From the NCBI RefSeq assembly GCF_029637485.1, contig NZ_CP069128.1:1240001-1304000 (forward strand): a stretch of DNA of 64,000 nt, read 5' to 3'. This DNA is from Sphingomonas sp. LHG3406-1. Its GTDB lineage: Bacteria > Pseudomonadota > Alphaproteobacteria > Sphingomonadales > Sphingomonadaceae. Under the pieces are notes generated by a model that was given only the letters and a program-made list of their open reading frames with translations, did not search any database and was not told the origin of the DNA. Shown piece after piece: positions 1 through 7,454 of the stretch; the first letter of the stretch is position 1; every line of letters begins with the position of its first letter. The translations under genes were made by a program, and so were the position numbers.

Positions 1-1107
1 GCCGACGGTGATCAGCATGGCGAGCCCGACCGCGCTCCAGATGCCGAGGTAGGCGAAGGTGCGCGGATGACGCAGGGTCTTGAGCAATGGCTTGGGAAGG
101 CCGCCCGCCTTCTCCGACGCGCAATCCTCCAGCGTCGCATAGTCGATGAGGCCGCGCGGTTTGCCCACCTTGGCCATTACCTGGTCGCAGGCGTCGATGC
201 ATAGGGCGCAGGTGATGCAGCCGATCTGCGCGCCGTCGCGAATGTCGACTCCGGTCGGGCAGACGGTGACGCACTGGTTGCAGTCGATGCAGTCGCCGAG
301 TGCTTCGGGCTGTGCCGCAAGGTCCGCCAGCGTCGCCTTGCGCCGGCCCTTGCCCCGCGGCTCCCCGCGCCAGTCCTTGTAGGTGACGATGAGCGTCTTC
401 TCGTCCATCATCGCCGTCTGGATGCGCGGCCAGGGGCACATGTAGATGCACACCTGCTCGCGCATGAAGCCGCCAAAGACGAAGGTGGTGCCAGTCAGCA
501 CCGCGACCGTCGCATAGGCGACCTGCGGTGCGTCCCCCGACAGGAAGCTCGCCGCAAGCGTCGGCGCATCGGCGAAATAAAAGATCCAGGCGCCGCCGGT
601 CGCCATGGCGATCAGCAGGTAGATGCCCCATTTCGCTGACCGGCGCGCAATCTTGCTGAACCTCCACGGCGCCTTGGCAAGCCGGGCCTGCGCATTGCGG
701 TCCCCATCGATCAGCCGGTCGACATGCTGGAACAGGTCGGTCCACACCGTCTGCGGGCAGGCATAGCCGCACCAGGCGCGGCCGACGACGGAGGTGATCA
801 TGAACAGGCCGACGCCCGCCATGATCAGCAGCCCGGCGACATAATAGAATTCGTGCGGCCAGATCTCGAGCGGACCGAAGTAGAAGCGGCGGTTGGCGAG
901 ATCGACCAGCACCGCCTGATCCGGCGCATAGGCACCCCGGTCCCAGCGCAGCCAAGGCGTGACGTAATAGACAACCAGGGTCACGGCCATCACCAGCCAC
1001 TTCAGCCGACGAAAGCGGCCGTCGACGGCCTTGGGGAAGACCGGCTCCCTCTTGGCATAGAGGTTCCGGTTCTTCCCCATTCCGATCAGGTCGGTGAGAT
1101 GGACCAT
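1..1107 (-). CDS. ccoG: Cytochrome c oxidase accessory protein CcoG (partial, runs off the left edge)
   Basis: Membrane-bound polyferredoxin needed for assembly of cbb3-type cytochrome oxidase, where the family is linked to copper reduction or delivery. The 369 visible codons start MVHLTDLIGMGKNR and have several membrane segments. Cys-rich motifs CGYACP and CIYMCPWP come first, followed by two ferredoxin-type clusters, CIDCNQCVTVCP and CITCALCIDACD, typical of the family. The C-terminal periplasmic domain lies outside the window. It is the fifth gene of the minus-strand run ccoN-O-Q-P-G, 52 bases after ccoP. Later assembly genes (ccoH, ccoI, ccoS) are expected beyond the edge but cannot be seen. 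The identification is firm; the start is the first ATG after ccoP. Confidence 0.93.
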   Translation of the reverse strand, partial: MVHLTDLIGMGKNRNLYAKREPVFPKAVDGRFRRLKWLVMAVTLVVYYVTPWLRWDRGAYAPDQAVLVDLANRRFYFGPLEIWPHEFYYVAGLLIMAGVGLFMITSVVGRAWCGYACPQTVWTDLFQHVDRLIDGDRNAQARLAKAPWRFSKIARRSAKWGIYLLIAMATGGAWIFYFADAPTLAASFLSGDAPQVAYATVAVLTGTTFVFGGFMREQVCIYMCPWPRIQTAMMDEKTLIVTYKDWRGEPRGKGRRKATLADLAAQPEALGDCIDCNQCVTVCPTGVDIRDGAQIGCITCALCIDACDQVMAKVGKPRGLIDYATLEDCASEKAGGLPKPLLKTLRHPRTFAYLGIWSAVGLAMLITVG

Positions 1108-1159
1108 GACATTGGCGCTCCCGCGTGGCTCCTGCCCGCCGCCGCCCTGCCCCGAAGGA

Positions 1160-2074
1160 TCAGGGCTTGGCCGGCGGGGCAGCGTCGCTCTGCGCGATCT
1201 TCTTTTCGCCGCCACCTAGGGAATAGACGTAGGCGGCAAGCATTTTGACCTGCGTATTCCCAAGCTTCTCGCCCCACCGCGGCATCACGCCATAGCGGGC
1301 ATTGGCGACCGTTTCGGTGAGCGACGCCGTATCGCCGCCGTAGAGCCAGATGGCGTCGGTAAGGTTGGGCGCGCCGAAGTCGCGATTGCCGTTTCCACCC
1401 GCACCGTGGCAGGCGGCGCAATTGTTGGCGAAGGCGATGGCCCCGCGTCGAGACGCCGCATCCGGCGCCTGCTGCCGGCTGATGGTGCGGACATAGGAGA
1501 CCACGTCGGCGATGTCCGCTGGCTGCATCAGCCCGTCGCGCCCAAACGCCGGCATCTGCGACATGCGCGTCTGTGCATGATCCGGATTCCGCACGCCGTG
1601 AGCGATGCTGTACTCGACCGACTTTATGTCGCCGCCCCACAGCCAGTCATCGTCGTTGAGATTGGGATAGCCCTTGGCCCCCGCCCCGCCCGTGCCGTGG
1701 CACTGGGTGCAGTTGTTGCGGTAGGCAGCCTTGCCGCCCTCGATCGCCGCCTGCATCAGCTGCGCATCACCGGGCAACTGCTCGACCGGCACGGCCTCGA
1801 TCGCCTTCAGCAGCGGAGCGCGCCGCGCCGCATCGGCGGCGAGTTCCGCCTCGAGCTCCCCGCGGCTTGACCAGCCGAGCGTGCCGGCGGTCGCCTCACC
1901 GATCATCGGCCAGGATGGATAGACCACGGTGTAGCCGATTCCCCAAAGGATGGTGGCGTAGAAGGTCCACAGCCACCAGCGCGGAAGCGGGGTGTTGAGC
2001 TCCTCGATTCCGTCCCACTCGTGGCCGACGAACTCGGTGTTGGTCGCTTCGTCGATGACCTTCTTGTCAGCCAT
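1160..2074 (-). CDS. ccoP: cbb3-type cytochrome c oxidase subunit III (dihaem)
   Basis: Dihaem c-type subunit that takes electrons from cytochrome c and passes them to CcoO/CcoN in the high-affinity cbb3 oxidase. The protein has 304 residues: a cytoplasmic N-terminus, one membrane helix at about 33-54, then two cytochrome c domains with haem motifs CTQCH (122-126) and CAACH (219-223) and candidate distal Met ligands. I start it at the ATG for [10 protein letters not shown] rather than a longer upstream frame, because this fits the family N-terminus and leaves an 8-base overlap with ccoQ. It is the fourth gene of ccoNOQP. The tail is rich in Ala, Lys and Pro. Confidence 0.95.
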   Translation of the reverse strand: MADKKVIDEATNTEFVGHEWDGIEELNTPLPRWWLWTFYATILWGIGYTVVYPSWPMIGEATAGTLGWSSRGELEAELAADAARRAPLLKAIEAVPVEQLPGDAQLMQAAIEGGKAAYRNNCTQCHGTGGAGAKGYPNLNDDDWLWGGDIKSVEYSIAHGVRNPDHAQTRMSQMPAFGRDGLMQPADIADVVSYVRTISRQQAPDAASRRGAIAFANNCAACHGAGGNGNRDFGAPNLTDAIWLYGGDTASLTETVANARYGVMPRWGEKLGNTQVKMLAAYVYSLGGGEKKIAQSDAAPPAKP

Positions 2075-2225
2075 GATCACGATCCTTGAAAATGAGCTGC
2101 GCGGCATCGCGGTTGCGCGTGCGGTTGCGGGGCAGGAAGGCCCAGCCGACGAAGGTGAGGTAGGTGCCGGTCATGAAGACCAGGCCCCAGCTGTCGGCGA
2201 GATGGCGGAGCGTGTCGTAGCTCAT
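2067..2225 (-). CDS. ccoQ: cbb3-type oxidase small subunit CcoQ
   Basis: Small 52-residue membrane protein, one helix (about residues 13-30), beginning [14 protein letters not shown]. The length, position between ccoO and ccoP, and the aromatic-rich single helix are those of CcoQ/FixQ, which stabilises the CcoP-CcoNO interaction. Its ATG overlaps the ccoO stop as ATGA (2222-2225), and its own stop overlaps the ccoP start, so the three are probably translationally coupled. Confidence 0.85.
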   Translation of the reverse strand: MSYDTLRHLADSWGLVFMTGTYLTFVGWAFLPRNRTRNRDAAQLIFKDRDHG

Positions 2226-2956
2226 CGCGACTGCTCCACGGGCGCCGCCTTCTTGAAGTCGACCAAGGTGCCGAGCATCTGAAGATAGGCAACAACGGCG
2301 TCCATCTCGGTGACCTTGGCCGGATTGCCGTCGAAATCGCGGACCTGCGCCTTGGGGTAGCGCTTGACGAAGTCGGCGCTGTCGCTCGCCGGATCCGCCT
2401 GTAGCAGCAGGTCGGCGTCGGCCTTGTCGATGTCCGCCTGCTTGTAAGGAACGCCGGTGCGCTGGAGCGCCTTCAGATGCGCGCCGACATTGCCGACCTT
2501 GAGCTCGCGCTCGGCGAGGAAGGGATAGGCCGGCATGATCGATTCCGGCACCGCGGCGCGCGGATCCTTGAGATGCTGGACATGCCACTCGTCAGAATAG
2601 CGTCCGCCGACCCGGGCGAGGTCCGGCCCGGTCCGCTTCGACCCCCACTGGAAGGGGTGGTCGTACATGCTCTCGGCCGCAAGACTGTAGTGGCCGTAGC
2701 GCTCGGTCTCGTCCTTGAACGGGCGGACCATCTGGCTGTGGCAGCTGTAGCAGCCCTCCCGGATGTAGATGTCGCGCCCGGCCTGCTCGAGCGGAGTGTA
2801 GGGGCGGACCCCCTCCACCTTCTCGATGGTCGAGTCGATCCAGAACAGGGGCGCGATCTCGACGATGCCGCCGATGGTGACCACGATCAGCGAGAGCGCG
2901 CCCAGCAGGGTGACGTTCCGCTCGATGGTGGCGTGATTGAAGGTCTTGGTGCTCAT
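2222..2956 (-). CDS. ccoO: cbb3-type cytochrome c oxidase subunit II (monohaem)
   Basis: Monohaem cytochrome c subunit of the cbb3 oxidase, 244 residues, with an N-terminal membrane anchor (about residues 17-36) and a periplasmic haem domain. The haem motif is CYSCH at 69-73, followed by the family-typical SQMVRPF and [16 protein letters not shown]. It passes electrons from CcoP to the catalytic subunit CcoN. It lies 8 bases after ccoN and shares ATGA with ccoQ. Length and motifs match the family with no defect seen. Confidence 0.95.
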   Translation of the reverse strand: MSTKTFNHATIERNVTLLGALSLIVVTIGGIVEIAPLFWIDSTIEKVEGVRPYTPLEQAGRDIYIREGCYSCHSQMVRPFKDETERYGHYSLAAESMYDHPFQWGSKRTGPDLARVGGRYSDEWHVQHLKDPRAAVPESIMPAYPFLAERELKVGNVGAHLKALQRTGVPYKQADIDKADADLLLQADPASDSADFVKRYPKAQVRDFDGNPAKVTEMDAVVAYLQMLGTLVDFKKAAPVEQSR

Positions 2957-2964
2957 GGTCTGTC

Positions 2965-4671
2965 CTACTCGGCCGCAAGGAGGGTGCGGACCGGCTCACC
3001 GGCCGGAACCGGCGTGGGCGTCGGGGCGGCCAGCGGGCGGTCGGCATCCGGATCATAGGCCGCATTGCGGAGCGGCTTCTCGTCGCGGACCCTGCCCTTC
3101 ACCGTCTGCACGACGTTCCAGATCATGATGGCGAAGCCGGCGAGGTAGAGGAGGCCGCCCGCCGCCCGGATGATGTAGAGCGGGAACATGGCGGAGATGA
3201 CGTCGCTCCAGGCGTAGACCAGGTAGCCGTCCGCTCCATATTCGCGCCACATCAGGCCCTGCATGATGCCGGCCGTCCACATCGCCGAGGCGTAGAGAAC
3301 GATCCCCAGCGTCGCGAGCCAGAAGTGCCAGTTGATCATGCGCAGCGAGTAGAGGCGCTCCCGCTTCCACAGCCGCGGCGCGAGATAGTAGATGGCCGCG
3401 AAGGTGATCATCCCGTTCCAGCCGAGCGCGCCGGCATGAACGTGGCCGATAGTCCAGTCGGTATAGTGCGACAGGCTGTTGACCGCCTTGATCGACAGCA
3501 TCGGACCTTCGAAGGTCGCCATGCCGTAGAAGGCCAGCGCCATCACCATCATGCGGATTATGGGGTCGGTCCGGACCTTGTCCCATGCCCCATTGAGGGT
3601 CATCAGGCCGTTGATCATGCCGCCCCAGCTCGGCATCCACAACATGATCGAGAAGACCATGCCCAGCGTCTGTGCCCAGTCGGGCAGCGCCGTGTAGTGG
3701 AGGTGGTGCGGACCTGCCCAGATGTAGAGGAAGATCAGCGACCAGAAGTGGATTATCGACAGCCGGTAGCTGTAGATCGGCCGCTCGGCCTGCTTGGGCA
3801 CGAAATAGTACATCATGGCCAGGAAGCCGGCGGTCAGGAAGAAGCCGACCGCGTTATGGCCGTACCACCATTGCGTCAGCGCATCCTGGACGCCCCCCAA
3901 CAGCGAATAGCTCTTGGAGCCGACCAGGCTGACCGGCACCGCCAGATTGTTGACGATGTGCAGCATGGCGATCGTCAGAATGAAGCTGAGATAGAACCAG
4001 TTGGCGACGTAGATATGCGGTTCGCGACGCTTGACGATGGTGCCGATGAACACCGCTGCATAGGCGACCCACACCCCGGTCAGCCACAGGTCGACGTACC
4101 ATTCGGGCTCGGCATATTCCCTGCTCTCGGTGATTCCGAGCAGGTAGCCAGTCGCCGCCAGGACGATGAACAGCTGGTAGCCCCAGAAGACGAAGCGGGC
4201 GAGGCCTGGGAAGGCGAGGCGGGCGCGGCAGGTGCGCTGCACGACGTAGAAGCTGGTCGCGATCAGAGCGTTGCCGCCAAAGGCGAAGATGACCGCCGAC
4301 GTGTGTAGCGGCCGTAGCCGCCCGAAGGTGGTGTACTCGAAGCCAAGGTTGAGCGCGGGAAAGGCCAGCTGGAGGGCGATGTAGAGCCCTGCCGCGAAGC
4401 CCGCGACGCCCCAGAACAGGGTCGCGATCACGCCCCAGCGGACGGGATCGTCGTCATAGCGCGAAAGCGCGGCTGCACGCCGGCTCGGCACGCCCGTCGC
4501 GAATAACTGATAGTCGGCGCTCCGCAGGGTATGGACCATGAGGGCAAGCGCGGCCGCGGCGATGATGCCCAGATGCACCGAGAAGCCGAAGTCGAGCGAT
4601 GCGGCGATCGCGGCAAGCGCGAGGAGAGCGATCAGCATCCAGCCGCCGCTCCTAATTAACGTCTTTTCCAT
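2965..4671 (-). CDS. ccoN: cbb3-type cytochrome c oxidase subunit I (catalytic)
   Basis: Catalytic haem-copper subunit that reduces oxygen to water and pumps protons. The 568-residue polytopic protein carries the histidine-rich segments of the family, including [26 protein letters not shown] (CuB His), [15 protein letters not shown] (CuB His pair) and [15 protein letters not shown] (haem ligand region). Relative to short CcoN proteins it has an extra N-terminal hydrophobic segment (about 10-48) and a Pro-rich C-terminal tail. It is the first gene of ccoNOQPG. Upstream lies an FNR/FixK-type box (4792-4805) shared with the divergent ompW-like gene, which points to low-oxygen induction. Confidence 0.96.
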   Translation of the reverse strand: MEKTLIRSGGWMLIALLALAAIAASLDFGFSVHLGIIAAAALALMVHTLRSADYQLFATGVPSRRAAALSRYDDDPVRWGVIATLFWGVAGFAAGLYIALQLAFPALNLGFEYTTFGRLRPLHTSAVIFAFGGNALIATSFYVVQRTCRARLAFPGLARFVFWGYQLFIVLAATGYLLGITESREYAEPEWYVDLWLTGVWVAYAAVFIGTIVKRREPHIYVANWFYLSFILTIAMLHIVNNLAVPVSLVGSKSYSLLGGVQDALTQWWYGHNAVGFFLTAGFLAMMYYFVPKQAERPIYSYRLSIIHFWSLIFLYIWAGPHHLHYTALPDWAQTLGMVFSIMLWMPSWGGMINGLMTLNGAWDKVRTDPIIRMMVMALAFYGMATFEGPMLSIKAVNSLSHYTDWTIGHVHAGALGWNGMITFAAIYYLAPRLWKRERLYSLRMINWHFWLATLGIVLYASAMWTAGIMQGLMWREYGADGYLVYAWSDVISAMFPLYIIRAAGGLLYLAGFAIMIWNVVQTVKGRVRDEKPLRNAAYDPDADRPLAAPTPTPVPAGEPVRTLLAAE

Positions 4672-4729
4672 TGAAGGCCCCGCCCTACTGTCCCTGGCAA
4701 TCAGCTCGTTAGTCCGGGCAGGTCCGCGC

Positions 4730-4742
4730 TTGCCTTACGCAA
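4730..4742. other. Small inverted repeat in the ccoN/ompW promoter region
   Basis: TTGC-CTTAC-GCAA is a 4-bp-arm inverted repeat with a 5-base spacer, 59 bases upstream of ccoN. The half-site spacing is one base short for an FNR/FixK box, so I leave it unassigned. It could be a second, degenerate regulator site or chance. Confidence 0.2.
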
Positions 4743-4791
4743 TGCTACCTATCCGGCCAGCGACTGGTGGCGACCCGGGCGCAGCAATGCA

Positions 4792-4805
4792 TTGAGATGG
4801 ATCAA
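4792..4805. promoter_or_regulatory. FNR/FixK-type binding site in the divergent ccoN / ompW-like promoter
   Basis: TTGAG-ATGG-ATCAA matches the FNR/FixK consensus TTGAT-N4-ATCAA at 9 of 10 half-site positions. It lies between the cbb3 operon (start 120 bases away, minus) and the ompW-like gene (start 56 bases away, plus). A weak -10-like CTTAGG at 4825-4830 would put the site near -40 of an ompW transcript, the normal class II activator position. cbb3 genes are classic FNR/FixK targets in alphaproteobacteria, and E. coli ompW is FNR-controlled. The site is seen directly; the regulator is inferred. Confidence 0.7.
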
Positions 4806-4860
4806 TTCATTCCGCGTCCGGCTCCTTAGGTGCGCCGCAGCAATGACAACGGGAGCCATC

Positions 4861-5511
4861 ATGAAATCGCTTAAACTGACCGTCGCCGCTGCGGCCTTCC
4901 TCGCCGCCGTGCCGGCCCATGCCGACGCCGGGGACATCCTCGTCCGCGGCCGGGCGATCCTCGTCAGCCCGACCGAAAAGTCGGGCGGCATCTACCCGAC
5001 CTTCCCCAACGAGGCCGTGTCCGTCAGCGACAGCTGGACCGGGGAAGTGGACGTCACTTATTTCGCGACCGACAATGTCGCGCTCGAGTTGATCGCGGCG
5101 ACCACCAAGCATGACGTCGGCGGCGAAAAGGCGCTGAAGCCGGTCGGCAAGCTCGCGGACACCTGGGTGCTGCCGCCGACCCTCACCCTCCAGTATCACT
5201 TCGCGCCCAAGGCGAAGGTCCGGCCCTATGTCGGCGTCGGCGCCAACTACACCATCTTCTACAGCGAGGATGCGAGCCGCTCGCTCGAAAGCGCGATCGG
5301 TTCGACGAAGGTGAAGCTCAAGGACAGCTTCGGCTACAGCCTGCAGGCCGGCGCCGACTTCGCGCTGACCGACAAGGTCTTCCTCAACCTGGACGTCAAG
5401 TACATCGACATCGACACGACGGCGAAGCTGACCACCGGCACCCTCGTCAACCGGGTCAAGGTGAGCATCGACCCGGTCGTCTTCGGTATCGGCGTCGGAA
5501 CGCGCTTCTGA
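4861..5511 (+). CDS. OmpW family outer membrane protein
   Basis: Predicted small outer-membrane beta-barrel of the OmpW family, 216 residues, thought to form a hydrophobic channel for small molecules. It has a signal peptide MKSLKLTVAAAAFLAAVPAHA with likely cleavage after AHA. Family segments follow: ILVRGRAILVSP near the mature N-terminus, YFATDNVALELIAATTKHDV, LPPTLTLQYHF, RPYVGVGANYTIFY, and a C-terminal strand ending in Phe (VGIGVGTRF). I chose ATG 4861, preceded by GGGAG at 4851-4855; longer frames would read through the FNR-type box. It is divergent from ccoN and probably co-regulated by oxygen. Confidence 0.88.
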   Translation: MKSLKLTVAAAAFLAAVPAHADAGDILVRGRAILVSPTEKSGGIYPTFPNEAVSVSDSWTGEVDVTYFATDNVALELIAATTKHDVGGEKALKPVGKLADTWVLPPTLTLQYHFAPKAKVRPYVGVGANYTIFYSEDASRSLESAIGSTKVKLKDSFGYSLQAGADFALTDKVFLNLDVKYIDIDTTAKLTTGTLVNRVKVSIDPVVFGIGVGTRF

Positions 5512-5551
5512 CCCGCCAGGGGAGGCGCGTCCCCTTCGCGACTCCCCACCT

Positions 5552-5591
5552 GAACTCATTCCGGGCCGGTCCGTTGGCCCGGGATGAGCTC
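5552..5591 (+). promoter_or_regulatory. Long hairpin covering the start codon of the glycosidase gene
   Basis: Arms 5552-5567 and 5576-5591 are 16 bases each and pair with only two G-U-type differences around an 8-base loop. The right arm contains the ATG at 5584 and all the space where its ribosome binding site should be. No T-run follows on either strand, so it is not a clear intrinsic terminator for ompW. It may control translation of the downstream gene or terminate ompW weakly. Confidence 0.5.
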
Positions 5592-6855
5592 ATCTGCACC
5601 AGCGCCGCGGGAAGACATCTTCCCGACCTTCTTCCTTTCGGGCTTCGAATGCTCGACCTTCGACTGGGGCACGCGCGGGCGCCGCGACATGGCCGCCGAG
5701 CTCCAGCACTATACCCACGCCGACGAAGATTATGCGATGCTGAAGGATCTCGGTATCGCGGTGGCGCGCGAAGGCATTCCCTGGCCGCTGGTCGATCGCG
5801 GGGACGGCGCCTTGGACTTTTCTTGCATCGACCCGTTTCTCGGCGCCCAGCGCCGCCACGGCATCCTGCCGATCTGGGATCTCTGCCACTATGGGTATCC
5901 CGACGATCTCGACCCCTATTCGGAAGCCTTCGTCACACGCTTCGAAGCCTATGCCCGAACCGCGGCCTCTTACGTCGCCGAGCGGGCGCATCACCGGCCG
6001 CTCTGCTTTACGCCCGTCAATGAGCCGACCTATTGGGGCTATATGGGCGGCGAGTGGGGATGGTGCGCGCCGTTCGGCAAGTCGGCCGAGGAGCGCCGCC
6101 GCTTCACCGTTGCCCTCGCCCGAGCCGACATCGCCGCCTGCAAGGCGATCCGCAGCGATCACCCTGACGCCCGCTTCGTCCACATCGATCCGCTGATCTG
6201 GGTCGTCCCGCCACGCGACCGGCCGGACCTTGCCGAGGAAGCGCGGCGGGAGAGCTACGAGGATGCCTACATCGCCTGGGACATCATCTCCGGTCTCAAG
6301 CATCCAGAATATGGCGGCAGCCTGGAGCTGATCGATATCCTCGGCTTCAACAATTACAGCTTCGGCCAGCTGGAATATGCCGGGCCCGCCACCCCGCACC
6401 GGCCGCTCGAACCGGGCGACAAGCGCATCCGCCCGGTTGCCGACCTGATCGAGGAGGCCTGGTCCCGCTACCGCCGGCCTTGCATCGTCGCCGAGACGTC
6501 AGGGCTGCACGGCGGCCGACCGGAATGGCTCGACGACATCACCAGCGAGGGCCTGGCGGCGATCAATCGCGGCGTCGACCTCCACGGCATCTGCCTCTTC
6601 CCCGCGGTCGACATGACCGACTGGCACAATGGGGAATGGCTGCACATGGGCATCGCCGACGTCGAGGAGCTCCCCAGCGGCACGCTCATGCGCAAGCCCT
6701 TCCTGCCCTACGTCCAGGCGCTGCACCGCTGGCAGCAGCGGTTACGGCGAGTCACCACGCTCGACGAGGACCCCTATGATAAGCCCATCGGAATGGACGA
6801 GATCAGAGAGGCCGCACGCAGACTCGATCCTGTGACCGACGCCGAATGGCATTGA
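5584..6855 (+). CDS. Glycoside hydrolase family 1-like protein (clan GH-A beta-glycosidase fold)
   Basis: Predicted retaining glycosidase of 423 residues with the (beta/alpha)8 GH-A layout. Family-1-like landmarks are FFLSGFECSTFDWG near the N-terminus, the acid/base motif TPVNEPTYWG (Glu near residue 146) and the nucleophile-like motif IVAETSG (Glu near 305). There is no signal peptide, so it is probably cytoplasmic. The sequence is shorter and more divergent than standard beta-glucosidases and resembles the group often labelled beta-glucosidase/6-phospho-beta-glucosidase or family-1 hypothetical; the substrate cannot be told. The ATG at 5584 is buried in a hairpin, and no other start lies before the conserved N-terminal segment. 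Confidence 0.7.
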   Translation: MSSSAPAPREDIFPTFFLSGFECSTFDWGTRGRRDMAAELQHYTHADEDYAMLKDLGIAVAREGIPWPLVDRGDGALDFSCIDPFLGAQRRHGILPIWDLCHYGYPDDLDPYSEAFVTRFEAYARTAASYVAERAHHRPLCFTPVNEPTYWGYMGGEWGWCAPFGKSAEERRRFTVALARADIAACKAIRSDHPDARFVHIDPLIWVVPPRDRPDLAEEARRESYEDAYIAWDIISGLKHPEYGGSLELIDILGFNNYSFGQLEYAGPATPHRPLEPGDKRIRPVADLIEEAWSRYRRPCIVAETSGLHGGRPEWLDDITSEGLAAINRGVDLHGICLFPAVDMTDWHNGEWLHMGIADVEELPSGTLMRKPFLPYVQALHRWQQRLRRVTTLDEDPYDKPIGMDEIREAARRLDPVTDAEWH

Positions 6856-6903
6856 ACCGCGAGACAGGGACTGCGCTCGCCAGAACTTCTCTCTCCCACG
6901 TGC

Positions 6904-6919
6904 GTTCACTTCAGTGAAC
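6904..6919. other. Perfect palindrome upstream of a small exported-protein gene
   Basis: GTTCACTTCAGTGAAC has 7-bp perfect arms around TC. It lies 28 bases before the GTG start at 6947. It could be an operator or a small RNA hairpin; no T-run follows, so a terminator is unlikely. Confidence 0.4.
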
Positions 6920-6946
6920 CCCATGAAATGCAAGGAGAAGTTCCCC

Positions 6947-7444
6947 GTGATCATCCGTTGCTCCATTGCGCTTGCACTCGCCGCCGCAACCTCGATGACA
7001 GCCGTCGCCCAGACGCCAGCCTCCATCTCGCCGGGCCTGCAGGTGGTGGACCCCGCCGGCAATCCGGTCGGCACCGTCGCCAGCGTCAACGGGGACCAGC
7101 TGATCGTGCGCACCGACAAGCACGAAGTACTGCTGCCCGCGAGCAGCTTCACGCCGAACCAGGGCAGGTTGATCTTCGCCCTGACCCGTGACCAGCTGAA
7201 CGCCCAGACCGATCAGGCGAAGGCTGAAGCCAATGCCAAGCTGGTCGCGGGAGTTTCAGTCTATGGCGCGTCCGGAACACTCGCCGGGACCATCGACGCG
7301 ATCGACGACCAGAGCGTCACGCTCAAGCTGACGACAGGCAAGCTCGTGAGGCTCCCGCGCGCGGGCATCGCGCCGAGCGACAAGGGCGCCACGCTCGGCA
7401 TCAGCGCGGCCGAACTGCAGCGTCTCGCCGAACAGTCGAACTGA
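6947..7444 (+). CDS. Periplasmic protein of unknown function
   Basis: I do not recognise a named family. The 165-residue product begins with a clear signal peptide, (GTG)IIRCSIALALAAATSMTAVAQ, with cleavage likely after VAQ. The mature part has two similar beta-rich halves: one near GLQVVDPAGNPVGTVASVNGD and one near GVSVYGASGTLAGTIDAIDD, like a duplicated PRC-barrel-type fold (inference). I start it at GTG 6947 because AAGGAG at 6932-6937 is well spaced and because this gives a normal signal peptide; the upstream in-frame ATG codons at 6914 and 6923 would put the ribosome site inside the gene. A perfect palindrome lies just upstream. Confidence 0.65.
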   Translation: MIIRCSIALALAAATSMTAVAQTPASISPGLQVVDPAGNPVGTVASVNGDQLIVRTDKHEVLLPASSFTPNQGRLIFALTRDQLNAQTDQAKAEANAKLVAGVSVYGASGTLAGTIDAIDDQSVTLKLTTGKLVRLPRAGIAPSDKGATLGISAAELQRLAEQSN

Positions 7445-7454
7445 GCGCGATCTT

